A stretch of DNA of 64,000 nucleotides from Tragulus kanchil. Lineage: Eukaryota > Chordata > Mammalia > Artiodactyla > Tragulidae. The position numbers were made by a program, and so were the translations under genes. A model generated the notes under the pieces. It ran no database searches. It worked only from the letters and a program-made list of their open reading frames with translations, and was not told the origin of the DNA. Positions 53,686-64,000 of this stretch are shown one piece after another. The DNA is taken from contig JAIOJX010000002.1 of the NCBI GenBank assembly GCA_022376925.1, positions 38,712,501 through 38,776,500 on the forward strand, read 5' to 3'. The first letter of the stretch is position 1; every line of letters begins with the position of its first letter.

Positions 53686-55892
53686 GCGCATGACTGTATG
53701 TGACGATCTTTTCACATGTCAAAAATCCACAAGTCAGGTTCATCTCCCTCCTTTTCTACAAAGAGCACTATACTAGTTGAACTGGTGATGTTGATTACTA
53801 ATTACAGAAAAACTCCTTGCCCTAAGTGACTTCCCATTAATGTTCAATGCTTATTTTGTAAATACCGTTAAGTCCCCTCCATACAGACAAGTTCCATCCT
53901 GAGAGGACGTTCATCAGTCCAATTTGTTCGTAAGCTCAACCCAGCTTACACAATTGGTTACACAGTGCTGTACTGTTAACAGGTTTATAAGACTTTTAAC
54001 ACAAACAATACATCAAAAACAAACGCAACAAGAAGGAAGGAAGTAAAGAAAGAAAGAGAAAGAAAACATTTAAATCTTACAGGACAGCACCTTGGAGAGT
54101 GCAGTAGTACCTCAGTTGGCATCCAGGGGCACGTTTGCATCCTTGAAAGTTCACAGCGTGAAGGTCTGTGTGTTGGGCTTCCGGCACGCCAGCTGAGAAC
54201 ACGCACGTGCTCCTCCGCCCACGGCCCTCCTGTGAGCCGCAGAGAGCAGCTTCCTGGGCTCTATTTCACCTCCCCGCAGCTGCCATCAGCTGAACGACGG
54301 CAGGTGCTCAGAGACTCTGCTGTGTCACTGGTCCGTCCTCCCTGAAGCCGTCCACGCGGCATCTCCGTGAGGATAACGAGCGCCCTGCTCCTGCGCCTCC
54401 GCACTGAGCAGCACCCGCCAGGACGCACATCCTCCCTCCACCTGCACCGCCGCCATCTGAGGAGGGGACCTCGCAGGAGAGGCTGCAGAGGACTGAGCTC
54501 TGATACCCTCGGGGAAGAAGCCCCCACAGGACACACCTGTGGGACCGCCTCGTCCAAATCTTGGGCTCTGAGCCACTTGCCAGCACGTGTAACCCCAGCT
54601 CATGAAAACGCACCTCCTGGAGGCTCTTTCTTAGACAGTCTGCAATCAGCTTGCAGATGAGTGTGTGGATATCCCATCTCAGAAAGCAAAGCTTGTCTGT
54701 TCTGTGCCCTTACGATGCCAGAAGGTGCTGTGAATGTCTGGGCTGGAGACCTGGACAAGCCGACACCCGCAGCCCACAGGGTCTCGGGAGCGCATGACTG
54801 TATGTGACGATCTTTTCACATGTCAAAATCCACAAGTCAGGTTCATCTCCCTCCTTTTCTACAAAGAGCACTATACTAGTTGAACTGGTGATGTTGATTA
54901 CTAATTACAGAAAAACTCCTTGCCCTAAGTGACTTCCCATTAATGTTCAATGCTTATTTTGTAAATACCGTTAAGTCCCCTCCATACAGACAAGTTCCAT
55001 CCTGAGAGGACGTTCATCAGTCCAATTTGTTCGTAAGCTCAACCCAGCTTACACAATTGGTTACACAGTGCTGTACTGTTAACAGGTTTATAAGACTTTT
55101 AACACAAACAATACATCAAAAACAAACGCAACAAGAAGGAAGGAAGTAAAGAAAGAAAGAGAAAGAAAACATTTAAATCTTACAGGACAGCACCTTGGAG
55201 AGTGCAGTAGTACCTCAGTTGGCATCCAGGGGCACGTTTGCATCCTTGAAAGTTCACAGCGTGAAGGTCTGTGTGTTGGGCTTCCGGCACGCCAGCTGAG
55301 AACACGCACGTGCTCCTCCGCCCACGGCCCTCCTGTGAGCCGCAGAGAGCAGCTTCCTGGGCTCTATTTCACCTCCCCGCAGCTGCCATCAGCTGAACGA
55401 CGGCAGGTGCTCAGAGACTCTGCTGTGTCACTGGTCCGTCCTCCCTGAAGCCGTCCACGCGGCATCTCCGTGAGGATAACGAGCGCCCTGCTCCTGCGCC
55501 TCCGCACTGAGCAGCACCCGCCAGGACGCACATCCTCCCTCCACCTGCACCGCCGCCATCTGAGGAGGGGACCTCGCAGGAGAGGCTGCAGAGGACTGAG
55601 CTCTGATACCCTCGGGGAAGAAGCCCCCACAGGACACACCTGTGGGACCGCCTCGTCCAAATCTTGGGCTCTGAGCCACTTGCCAGCACGTGTAACCCCA
55701 GCTCATGAAAACGCACCTCCTGGAGGCTCTTTCTTAGACAGTCTGCAATCAGCTTGCAGATGAGTGTGTGGATATCCCATCTCAGAAAGCAAAAGCTTGT
55801 CTGTTCTGTGCCCTTACGATGCCAGAAGGTGCTGTGAATGTCTGGGCTGGAGACCTGGACAAGCCGACACCCGCAGCCCACAGGGTCTCGGG
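53686..55892. repeat. Tandem overlap 17 (offset 1103 bp)
   Basis: First copy 53686-54789, second 54790-55892. Differences sit at the distal ends (AAAAATCC/AAAATCC near the second copy's start, AAAGC/AAAAGC and CTCGGGAG/CTCGGGGAG near the first copy's end). It contains a purine-rich GAAG/GAAA tract near 54030 and 55135, and a CpG-richer part at about 54345-54480. Confidence 0.93.
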
Positions 55893-56444
55893 GAGGGCGG
55901 AGTGAAAACCAGAGGAAGCCATGGCTGCTCATCTGGGCTTGGTTTCACCGTTCCCCTCTCTCTGCCCTTCCTCCATCTCTCCCTCCTTCTCCTCTTTCAT
56001 CACCAACTGCAGCCAAGGTAGACCTCGAGGTGCACATCTCAAACCCTTTAAAATGAAGGATGAACCAGCGTGTGGGGACAGGCTGTGGGCAGCACTTGGG
56101 GTTCTGTGATTTCACGGCTCCTTCCCTGAGCGCCCGTCCCCGTCTGTGGAGGCCAGTCACCCGCTTCCTCACTTCAGCAGCCCCACGGCCTGGAGCTGGG
56201 CCCCAGTCTGTGAGCGTAGCGCTCCAGGTATGCTGACGGCCAAGGCGTGAGTCAGTCGTCGTTCTGGCTAGATAGGACCGGGATCCCTCCTGGGAATTTC
56301 TGCAGTTTCCCATGTGGTCACTAGGGGGCAGTCTTGCCTCACTGTGATGACTACGAGTGTGTTAGGGGAGGTCTGTGGAGAGTATGGTGTGTGAGGTCTG
56401 CAGTCGCCTCTCTGGTCTGGAGGCCACAGCCAGGGTGCACACCA
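55893..56444. other. Unannotated stretch
   Basis: Pyrimidine-rich around 55945-56000 ('tctctccctccttctcctct'). No repeat or gene recognised. Confidence 0.4.
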
Positions 56445-56714
56445 AGGACCTGCAGGGCGGCTGTGACAGCAGCTCCTTCAGCTTCTAACAAAAGCCACAG
56501 CACCCAGGCTTTCTCCTGGACCCTCCTGGTCCTGGAGGTGCCAGGACAGCGAGCGTTCAGGATGCTTTAGAGCAGCTCCCTTTCTGATACTGGGCAGGGG
56601 TGAGTTTTGTTCCCGACAATGTGACTCCACAGAGGGGCTGGGCTCAGCACCAGTATCCCCAGGTGGGCAGGGCGAGGGCCTTATTCTTCATAAATTCTTC
56701 AAAAAAAAAAAAAA

Positions 56715-57045
56715 AAGACAGACAAGTAGGAATTACTTTCAAATGATCTACTTGCCCAGTATTACACTGATATCAAGCCAGACCAAGACATCACAAAAAT
56801 CAAGACATACTAGCAAACCAAATCCAAGGACATAAAAACAAGATGATACAGCATGACCAGGTGAGGTTTACCGATGGTAGGCAAGGCTGGTTCAGTATAT
56901 CTATCTGAACATCCACAGATTACACCACAAACATAGAACAAAATGCAAAAACCGTATTATCATCTTGAAAACACAGAAAAGCAATTCGACACAACTGAAC
57001 ATCCATTGGTGATGAAAACACTCAACAAACCAGCTGAGGTTTCCT
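56715..57045 (+). mobile_element. L1 ORF2 internal fragment
   Basis: Sense sequence resembling the L1 ORF2 reverse transcriptase region: 'agcaaaccaaatccaaggac', 'catgaccaggtgaggtttac', 'ggcaaggctggttcagtata', 'aaaagcaattcgacacaact', 'gaacatccattggtgatgaa'. Many disabling changes; not functional. An A run of 16 or more precedes it near 56701. Copy at about 57820-58148. Confidence 0.6.
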
Positions 57046-57199
57046 TAATTAATTCCATACGACCCATTACAAGAGCTGGAACTGAACAAGCTAGCCCCCC
57101 AAGTGGTGTTGAGACGGGGAGTACCTGGGCTCTTGCTCGGGGGGTTGGTATGAAAATGTTACAGGACTTTAGACAACAGCCTGGCACGTGAGGTAGGCG

Positions 57200-57540
57200 T
57201 TTACCCATGAGCAAGGAAAGCACACACGCACAGAGACGGACTCACAAATGCTCGTGGCCACTTGATCTGTAATAGACAAACACTGCCAACCAGGCCAACG
57301 CCCTTCTACCAGTGGATGAGTAAGCAGATGGTGTAACAGAACGCAGGTGCTGCGGTGAATGCAAGACTTACACACACATTAGCGTGCAGACGTCTGAAGC
57401 TGACCACAGGTGACACGCTGTGGCACAGTCACAGAATGGAGCGGCACTCGGCAATCAAAGGGCAGAACTGCCTGCCAAGACGGCGGCATGGCTAAGCCCT
57501 TCACGGGTGATGTGCCACGTGAGGAAAGTCCTCAGGATGC
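57200..57540 (+). mobile_element. Old L1 3' region, first copy
   Basis: 'cacttgatctgtaatagaca', 'accagtggatgagtaagcag', 'gaatggagcggcactcggca' echo the ORF2 3' end ('..tggatgaatggataa..', '..tggaatattattcagcaa..'). Broken by the overlap-18 joint; the longer copy is 58303-58860. Confidence 0.5.
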
Positions 57541-58302
57541 TACCAGGACCTGCAGGGCGGCTGTGACAGCAGCTCCTTCAGCTTCTAACAAAAGCCACAG
57601 CACCCAGGCTTTCTCCTGGACCCTCCTGGTCCTGGAGGTGCCAGGACAGCGAGCGTTCAGGATGCTTTAGAGCAGCTCCCTTTCTGATACTGGGCAGGGG
57701 TGAGTTTTGTTCCCGACAATGTGACTCCACAGAGGGGCTGGGCTCAGCACCAGCATCCCCAGGTGGGCAGGGTGAGGGCCTTATTCTTCATAAATTCTTC
57801 AAAAAAAAAAAAAAAAAAAGACAGACAAGTAGGAATTACTTTCAAATGATCTACTTGCCCAGTATTACACTGATATCAAGCCAGACCAAGACATCACAAA
57901 AATCAAAACATACTAGCAAACCAAATCCAAGGACATAAAAACAAGATGATACAGCATGACCAGGTGAGGTTTACCGATGGTAGGCAAGGCTGGTTCAGTA
58001 TATCTATCTGAACATCCACAGATTACACCACAAAGGTAGAACAAAACGCAAAAACCATATTATCATCTTGAAAACACAGAAAAGCAATTCGACACAACTG
58101 AACATCCATTGGTGATGAAAACACTCAACAAACCAGCTGAGGTTTCCTTAATTAATTCCATACGACCCATTACAAGAGCTGGAACTGAACAAGCTAGCCC
58201 CCCAAGTGGTGTTGAGACGGGGAGTACCTGGGCTCTTGCTCGGGGGGTTGGTATGAAAATGTTACAGGACTTTAGACAACAGCCTGGCACGTGAGGTAGG
58301 CG

Positions 58303-58860
58303 TTTACCCATGAGCAAGGAAAGCACACACGCACAGAGACGGACTCACAAATGCTCGTGGCCACTTGATCTGTAATAGACAAACACTGCCAACCAGGCCA
58401 ACGCCCTTCTACCAGTGGATGAGTAAGCAGATGGTGTAACAGAACGCAGGTGCTGCGGTGAATGCAAGACTTACACACACATTAGCGTGCAGACGTCTGA
58501 AGCTGACCACAGGTGACACGCTGTGGCACAGTCACAGAATGGAGCGGCACTCGGCAATCAAAGGGCAGAACTGCCTGCCAAGACGGCGGCATGGCTAAGC
58601 CCTTCACGGGTGATGTGCCACGTGAGGAAAGCCGTCCTCAGGATGCTACCAGGCCCAGGAGGGAGATTCTGGAAAAGGCAAGGCCACAGGGACAGAAGTC
58701 AGATCACCAGTTGTCAGGTGCTAGGACGAGGGGAAGAGACTGACCAGACATGGCCAGGAGGTGACTGTGGAGGGGGTGCTTGTGGGAGCGACTGTGCCAC
58801 AGCTCAGCTGGATGCCTTGACACCTTTACTGGACACAGCTCACGCCTCAACAAGTCTGAC
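58303..58860 (+). mobile_element. Old L1 3' region, longer copy
   Basis: Continues the sequence of 57200-57540 through 'ccagttgtcaggtgctagga', 'gtgactgtggagggggtgct' and 'ggacacagctcacgcctcaa', in the order of an L1M 3' end. Diverged. Confidence 0.5.
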
Positions 58861-59665
58861 TTCCTAGGAAAAGAGTGGCAGTGTCTATTAGAGAGACACC
58901 GGCGTCAGTCTGGCCACTGAGGAGGACGGTGTGGGCCACACGGCCGCAGCACACAGACTGCTCCTGCCTGGCTTCTCCCGCTTCTCCTGGCTTCTCTCGT
59001 TCCCTTCCTGCAGGGGAATGTGTAATACGCTGAGCCTGGATTTATGAGGATTAGCAAGATCATGGCTACTTTTGCATTCAATTCAGAGCAGTGCACGCTG
59101 CCAGGTTCTCTGATGAAAACCTGCGCTGGGGCTTAGGCTTAGATGACAGACGGCTTCTCCCGGCCCACTCACCCCACCGAAGGGCACAGACCAGGCTGCA
59201 CTCGGCCCTCCAGCCGCCCGGTGCCATCCTGGTCACCACAGATATATCCACACTTGAGATTCCCCAGATGTGAAGTGGGAAACACGCTGACCACACAGAA
59301 CAGTTGTAAGCGTGTCTGGCTCCAAATCTAAGTTCTTTCTGAACTACCAGAATGACCTGCTGGGTACCGTGGGAAGAGGTCAAGAAATCCTAGGCTTCGC
59401 CTTTTGGTCTCCTATCAGTAAAACTCAACGCTACGAGTCTAGGTTTAACGAGGCTGTATCTCTAAAATAATGACTTTCATTTACTGAAAGCAAAATGAAA
59501 AGCTGCTTACAGAGGACGCTTTGCTGTTCATGTTAGTGAGTTCTACTAACTCACTGATGTATCACCTGCATCTTTCAAAGGATAAATACTTAAAATGTAC
59601 ATATTTATCTATGAGAAATTTAAGTGACTTTGATACTTATGAAATGATCTTATAAGACATATACA
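58861..59665. other. Unannotated unique stretch
   Basis: No certain repeat; a weak MIR-like trace near 59265-59340. The part from 59440 to 59640 is AT-rich, with an 8-bp inverted repeat (AGTGAGTT/AACTCACT) near 59535-59556. Confidence 0.4.
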
Positions 59666-59885
59666 GGGCTTCCCTGGTGGCTCAGAGGTAAAGAATCCGC
59701 CTGCAAAGCAGGAGATGCAGAAGACATAGGCTCAACCCCTGGGTCAAGATGATCCTCTGGAGAAGGAAATGGCAACCCGTTCCAGCATTCTTGCCTGGGA
59801 GATCCCGTAGACAGAGGAGCCTGGCGGGCTACAGTCTCTGGGGTCACTGAAGAGTGGGTCACAGCTGAGTGAATGAACAGTCTGA
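59666..59885 (+). mobile_element. Bov-tA SINE
   Basis: 'gggcttccctggtggctcag', 'aaagaatccgcctgcaaagc', 'tcctctggagaaggaaatgg', 'tagacagaggagcctggcgg', 'gggtcacagctgagtgaatg'. Confidence 0.92.
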
Positions 59886-60426
59886 CAGGAGGTGGACCAC
59901 GTGAGACACTCAATTCACGTACACTTAGAGGTGCTTCTGTGCCAGGTGTACTCGTAAACGCTTCACAAACACTGAAGTCCCTCTGTCACCATCATCACTG
60001 GACATGTGAGGATCTATCTTTATCTCCCAATTTTCAGATGGTAAAATGGAGGCTCAGAGAGGCTAAGTAGAGGTTATACAGCCAGTACCGGACTCTGAGC
60101 CCAGGGAAACCCTCCTCCCACGCCTGGAGCCTCTGCCCAGGCAAGGAGTCCCGGGCGACAGGGGGAGGCAGGAGCGGGTGCTGCAGTCAGAGCACACGCC
60201 TGGGGTCAAGCCGCTGTCGTCGGAGCCTGGCTCCGCGCAGAGGCTCACAGGGCAAGCTGTGCCACGGCAGCCAGGCTGCCGGACTAGCTGCCCAGGGCTG
60301 CACTCCCTGAGGTCAGGGCGCACGCCCTGTTCCGCCGCACGCGCTGCAGCCCCTCTGCTGCTTTCTCCGCCACTGCAGAGTCAGCCACGTCGCAAAGAAC
60401 AAAGTTGCCTTAAGAAAGGAAAAGAA
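59886..60426. repeat. MIR fragment within otherwise unannotated sequence
   Basis: An antisense MIR core is visible at about 60030-60105 ('ttttcagatggtaaaatgga', 'ggctcagagaggctaagtag'). The remaining sequence is GC-rich and unrecognised. Confidence 0.6.
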
Positions 60427-60565
60427 GGGAATTCCCTGGTGGTCCCGTGGTTAGGACTCCACACACGCACTGCCAAGGGGCGTGGGTTCGAGCCCTGGTG
60501 GCAGAACTAAGAACCCACATGCCACAGGGCACAGCCTCCCCCCACCCCCAAAATAGGAGGGAAAT
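60427..60565 (+). mobile_element. CHR-type SINE
   Basis: 'gggaattccctggtggtccc', 'gtggttaggactccacacac', 'gtgggttcgagccctggtgg', 'agaactaagaacccacatgc'. Confidence 0.85.
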
Positions 60566-61588
60566 AAACCAAGGACATCCACAGCAATTACTGCTAGACG
60601 TTACAAGATCCTTTCTAATAACCTATGAAGACTTCTCTGTGGCCATGCACAGGGCATGTCCAGTGAGAACAGGCTGCCAGCCCACCAGCACGGGCTGGGA
60701 TGTAGATGAAGGTGGGTGATTTCCCTACTTAGATCTGCAGTCGACGTGAACTTAGCTTTGGAAATGACCGGCAGCGTGGGGCACTGTTAAATGACTCAGC
60801 TCGCGTCTCCCCATTGAAATCGGGACGGATTTCGGGGCAGTCGTCAGAGCAGAGTGGACAGGCTTTGTGCAACGTGCCTGGTTGGCTGAGAATGAACTGC
60901 ATGGTTATAAGACAAAGGCCAGGATACAGCTGTCTGTGACTAAGCCCTGCGCACCGAGCAAGGCTCCCCGGCGCAGCGAGTCACCAGGCACCTGTTTCCT
61001 GTTTTCATTCCTCCCTTTATCGCTCTCTCCTGACTTCCCTCCACCCGGAGGTCCCGAGACCACCCGCTTTAGCCAGTCTGGGGGTCTGCCCGTCTCCTTT
61101 GCCGCCTCCTCACTGCAGTTCCAGGTGCCTGAGTCATTTACTTGGTGCAGGAGACACCTGTAAGGGCCTCACGCGTGCATTCCTGGGGCTGGACGGCGAA
61201 GTCCCATCGTGCACCTGCATATGACTGTCCCCCACCTCTCCTTCAGACCCGCCTGTGGAGGCCCCTGCACCTGGCTGGGAACTGAACCTCGGACAGCTTC
61301 CAGCAGCAGGTGGGGGTGCACAGGCGCCCACTCACAGCGATGTCCACACTCTGCAGGGAGGAGTGGTCTACTCCAGATGGACACAAGACAGGATGGGCTT
61401 AAATGGAAGGAAGTTCATTTCTGCGAACATAGGTGAAGGTCAAAGAAGCTTTCCTCCGCCCAAGACAACAGCTCAATCCATGTGGCATTTGAGCTTGTGA
61501 GGTACAAGAGTACCTGTCACTGCACTTCAGTCAGGAGAGCAAAGGGACTCCTCTAACAGACCCTGTGGGAACAGCTTAGCTCAGAACT
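60566..61588. other. Unannotated unique stretch
   Basis: No repeat or exon supported. Confidence 0.4.
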
Positions 61589-61589
61589 A

Positions 61590-61805
61590 GGGCTTCCCAG
61601 TGGCGCTAGTGGTGAAGAATCTGCCTGCAAAGCAGGAGATATAAGAGACGTGGGTCCCCTCCCTGGGTGGGGAAGATCCCCTGGAGGAGGGCATGGCAGC
61701 CCACTCCAGGATTCTTGCCTGCAGAGTCCCGTGGACAGAGGAGCCTGGCGGGCTAGTCCACGGAGGTCACAAAGAGTTGGATACGACTGAAGCAATACAG
61801 CATGC
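61590..61805 (+). mobile_element. Bov-tA SINE
   Basis: 'gggcttcccagtggcgctag', 'aagaatctgcctgcaaagca', 'ggtggggaagatcccctgga', 'gacagaggagcctggcgggc', 'agttggatacgactgaagca'. Partial copy at 62757-62888. Confidence 0.92.
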
Positions 61806-62318
61806 ATTCACGCACATCACTTTAAAGTGGACATCTAATTTCAATTAACGGGGTTTTTTGGGTATTAATTTCTCATTTAAATGCTTTCTTGTCTGCAATC
61901 ACCCTGTCTTTTCAGTCTTTTAACTGTATTGAGGCTTTCAATGGCTAATCAAAGATCTCTCTTGGTACATGTCACATTGCACTTGAAGATATGTGGGTTA
62001 TATTCTAATACCCTTTGATATCGCTTTCTAACAATTCCACAGTGACAAGAGAACCGACTGTGGGACCTCAATACCTTCAGATCATGTAACTCTGACACCT
62101 GGTCATATGTCTTTGGATATGTTGTGGTCTCCTAGTTTATAATCTATGGAAACTTGAATAGAACTTGTATCCTGTTAAGTGAAAATTGTACAAATCTTCA
62201 TTATGTTGAATTGGTTCACAGTGCTTTTCAGATCTACTATATCCTACTTTCCTGTATACTCACTCCATTCACTTTTGAGCATTAGATATTGAAATTAAAA
62301 ATGTTAACGTATCTACTT
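61806..62318. other. Unannotated AT-rich single-copy-like block
   Basis: No repeat recognised; repeated at 62889-63402 by overlap 19. Motif-like content includes ATTTCAATTAACG and GCTAATCAAAGATC. Could be conserved noncoding sequence. Confidence 0.35.
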
Positions 62319-62333
62319 TAAAAAGTAATTGTA

Positions 62334-62650
62334 GGGCTTCCCCTGGTGGTCCAGTGGATAAGGACACCGCCTTGCAGTGCAAGGGGCGCCCGTTCGAGCC
62401 CTGGCCTGGGAAGATCCCACGTGCCGCGGAGCGGCTGGACCGATGTGTCCAATCACCGAGCCGGAGCTCTGGAGCGCATGCGCCCAGAGCCGGTGCTCTG
62501 CGACAACAGACGCCACCGCGATGGGAGGCCCACACGGGCCAAAGAACAAAGATGGATGAAACTAGACAAATGAAAGACCAGTGAAAGTGGCCCGCCCACC
62601 CCCCTTCCCTCCCCACCCCCGCCAAAAAAAAAAAAAAAAAAAAGAAAAAA
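62334..62650 (+). mobile_element. CHR-like SINE with target-site duplication
   Basis: Same family as 676-988: 'cccctggtggtccagtggat', 'cgttcgagccctggcctggg', 'gagcgcatgcgcccagagcc', 'ccgcgatgggaggcccacac', then a C/A-rich tail. Target site AAAAAGTAATTGTA left (ending 62333); right copy AAAGTAAATGTA (62651-62662) with one change that is absent in the second copy. Confidence 0.9.
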
Positions 62651-62756
62651 AAAGTAAATGTAATATACAGTGGAACTACAAGTAACTTTGGTATTTTCCA
62701 AGTCTCTTGCAAATACTTTCATAGTTTAAAAAAAAAAAAAAGGAGGACGGGGCCCC

Positions 62757-62888
62757 CAAATCCCTGGAGGAGGGCATGGCAGCCCACTCCAGTATTCCTG
62801 CCTGCAGAGTCCCGTGGACAGAGGAGCCTGGCGGGCTAGTCCACGGAGGTCACAAAGAGTTGGATACGACTGAAGCAATACAGCATGC
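62757..62888 (+). mobile_element. Bov-tA SINE, 5' cut at a joint
   Basis: Copy of the 3' part of 61590-61805, following directly on the overlap-19 joint. Confidence 0.9.
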
Positions 62889-63416
62889 ATTCACGCACAT
62901 CACTTTAAAGTGGACATCTAATTTCAATTAACGGGGTTTTTTGGGTATTAATTTCTCATTTAAATGCTTTCTTGTCTGCAATCACCCTGTCTTTTCAGTC
63001 TTTTAACTGTATTGAGGCTTTCAATGGCTAATCAAAGATCTCTCTTGGTACATGTCACATTGCACTTGAAGATATGTGGGTTATATTCTAATACCCTTTG
63101 ATATCGCTTTCTAACAATTCCACAGTGACAAGAGAACCGACTGTGGGACCTCAATACCTTCAGATCATGTAACTCTGACACCTGGTCATATGTCTTTGGA
63201 TATGTTGTGGTCTCCTAGTTTATAATCTATGGAAACTTGAATAGAACTTGTATCCTGTTAAGTGAAAATTGTACAAATCTTCATTATGTTGAATTGGTTC
63301 ACAGTGCTTTTCAGATCTACTATATCCTACTTTCCTGTATACTCACTCCATTCACTTTTGAGCATTAGATATTGAAATTAAAAATGTTAACGTATCTACT
63401 TTAAAAAGTAATTGTA

Positions 63417-63738
63417 GGGCTTCCCCTGGTGGTCCAGTGGATAAGGACACCGCCTTGCAGTGCAAGGGGCGCCCGTTCGAGCCCTGGCCTGGGAAGATCC
63501 CACGTGCCGCGGAGCGGCTGGACCGATGTGTCCAATCACCGAGCCGGAGCTCTGGAGCGCATGCGCCCAGAGCCGGTGCTCTGCGACAACAGACGCCACC
63601 GCGATGGGAGGCCCACACGGGCCAAAGAACAAAGATGGATGAAACTAGACAAATGAAAGACCAGTGAAAGTGGCCCGCCCCCCCCCCTCCCCCCCCCACC
63701 CCCGCCAAAAAAAAAAAAAAGAAAAGAAAAGAAAAAAA
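63417..63738 (+). mobile_element. CHR-like SINE (second copy)
   Basis: Copy of 62334-62650. Its right target site (AAAAAGTAATTGTA, ending at 63752) matches the left one exactly, so the mismatch in the first copy is probably an error or an allele. Confidence 0.9.
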
Positions 63739-63836
63739 AAAAAGTAATTGTAATATACAGTGGAACTACAAGTAACTTTGGTATTTTCCAAGTCTCTTGC
63801 AAATACTTTCATAGTTTAAAAAAAAAAAAAAAAAAA

Positions 63837-64000
63837 ACAGAACAAGGGAGCAATTTACCCTAATGGAAAGTGCTTTTGAAACAGTATTAGAGGTAACATT
63901 GCCATCATTTGCAGTCTATGCCATTTTGATTTAAAAAAAGACTTCAAACAGACTAAGCAGTGGTTTTCTCACATCTGGGAAGGTCAGAAACGAGCAACAG
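63837..64000. other. Unannotated end of window
   Basis: Short non-repeat sequence after the last overlap; nothing recognised. Confidence 0.4.

Larger units (their letters stand above)
56445..58650. repeat. Tandem overlap 18 (offset about 1100-1103 bp)
   Basis: First copy 56445-57544, second 57545 to about 58650. Several transitions distinguish the copies (CAGTATCC/CAGCATCC, GGGCGAGG/GGGTGAGG, ATCAAGAC/ATCAAAAC, AACCGTAT/AACCATAT). The first copy's end lacks three bases (GAAAGTCC against GAAAGCCGTCC). Confidence 0.93.
61650..63836. repeat. Tandem overlap 19 (offset 1083 bp)
   Basis: First copy about 61650-62741, second about 62742-63836. The second copy's start (62742-62765) is a shortened version of 61650-61682. 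Homopolymer tracts differ between copies (62600-62660 against 63680-63745, and the A runs at 62728 and 63819), as sequencing noise would produce. Confidence 0.92.

Noticed and set aside
54030..54070. A regulatory polypurine tract
   Set aside because: A short GAAG/GAAA run is common as simple sequence; nothing else points to a function.
55411..55932. A 173-codon minus-strand open frame
   Set aside because: The same sequence in the first copy (54308-54613) is interrupted, and the frame crosses the end of overlap 17. No domain recognised.
2653..63836. A novel satellite or CRISPR-like array with a unit of about 1.1 kb
   Set aside because: A satellite would repeat one unit; here each unit is different and occurs twice (or three times at short stretches). 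There are no short direct repeats with regular spacers.

Overview
The window is nuclear DNA of a pecoran ruminant (bovid, cervid or relative). The evidence is the dense set of ruminant interspersed repeats: Bov-tA/BovA SINEs on both strands, BovB LINE fragments, CHR-type tRNA-derived SINEs, cetartiodactyl-type L1 3' ends, and older mammalian MIR, L1M and MLT1 remnants. The species cannot be decided from sequence alone. I find no convincing protein-coding gene, tRNA, rRNA, CRISPR array or bacterial-type operon. The open frames are short, overlap repeats, occur on both strands, or run across duplication joints. The window reads as intergenic or deep-intronic DNA.

The dominant feature is structural. 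Nineteen separate segments are each present twice in direct, nearly abutting tandem, with copy-to-copy offsets of about 1.05-1.23 kb (mostly 1.08-1.13 kb). Joints lie near 3738, 6641, 8520, 10325, 12375, 14290, 16238, 18822, 22020, 24161, 29489, 31475, 37283, 44619, 47243, 49349, 54789, 57544 and 62742. The duplicated segments are unrelated to one another, and the ends of each pair share no common repeat. In many pairs small deletions cluster at the 3' end of the first copy and the 5' end of the second, while the interior is almost identical apart from scattered transitions. In five places three copies of the same short stretch occur because neighbouring overlaps themselves overlap. This is what unmerged overlaps between consecutive contigs (or haplotype-alternating contigs) would look like, so I read it as false duplication rather than biology. 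Removing the extra copies would shorten the window by about 21 kb, to roughly 43 kb.

Layout. 1-2.65 kb: antisense L1M fragment, CHR-like SINE with target-site duplications, L1 3' end, a perfect 17-bp hairpin, MIR and a BovA dimer. 2.65-17.4 kb: a run of seven overlaps carrying L1 3' ends, Bov-tA SINEs and MIRs. 17.5-25.3 kb: mostly non-repetitive sequence in three overlaps. 25.3-34.9 kb: repeat-rich (CHR, MLT1 LTR, MIR, BovB, Bov-tA, and a CHR nested in a Bov-tA). 34.9-46.7 kb: GC-richer unique sequence, L1 ORF2 and 3' remnants, MLT1 LTR, and MIR split by BovB. 46.7-59 kb: four more overlaps, a candidate conserved noncoding block near 51.2-52.1 kb, a CA microsatellite and an L1 ORF2/3' fragment. 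59-64 kb: Bov-tA, MIR and CHR SINEs and the last overlap.

No genes work together here. The most useful points for a reader are the systematic duplication signature, a few well-dated nested insertions, the perfect hairpin, and several non-repeat blocks that could be regulatory and merit conservation analysis.
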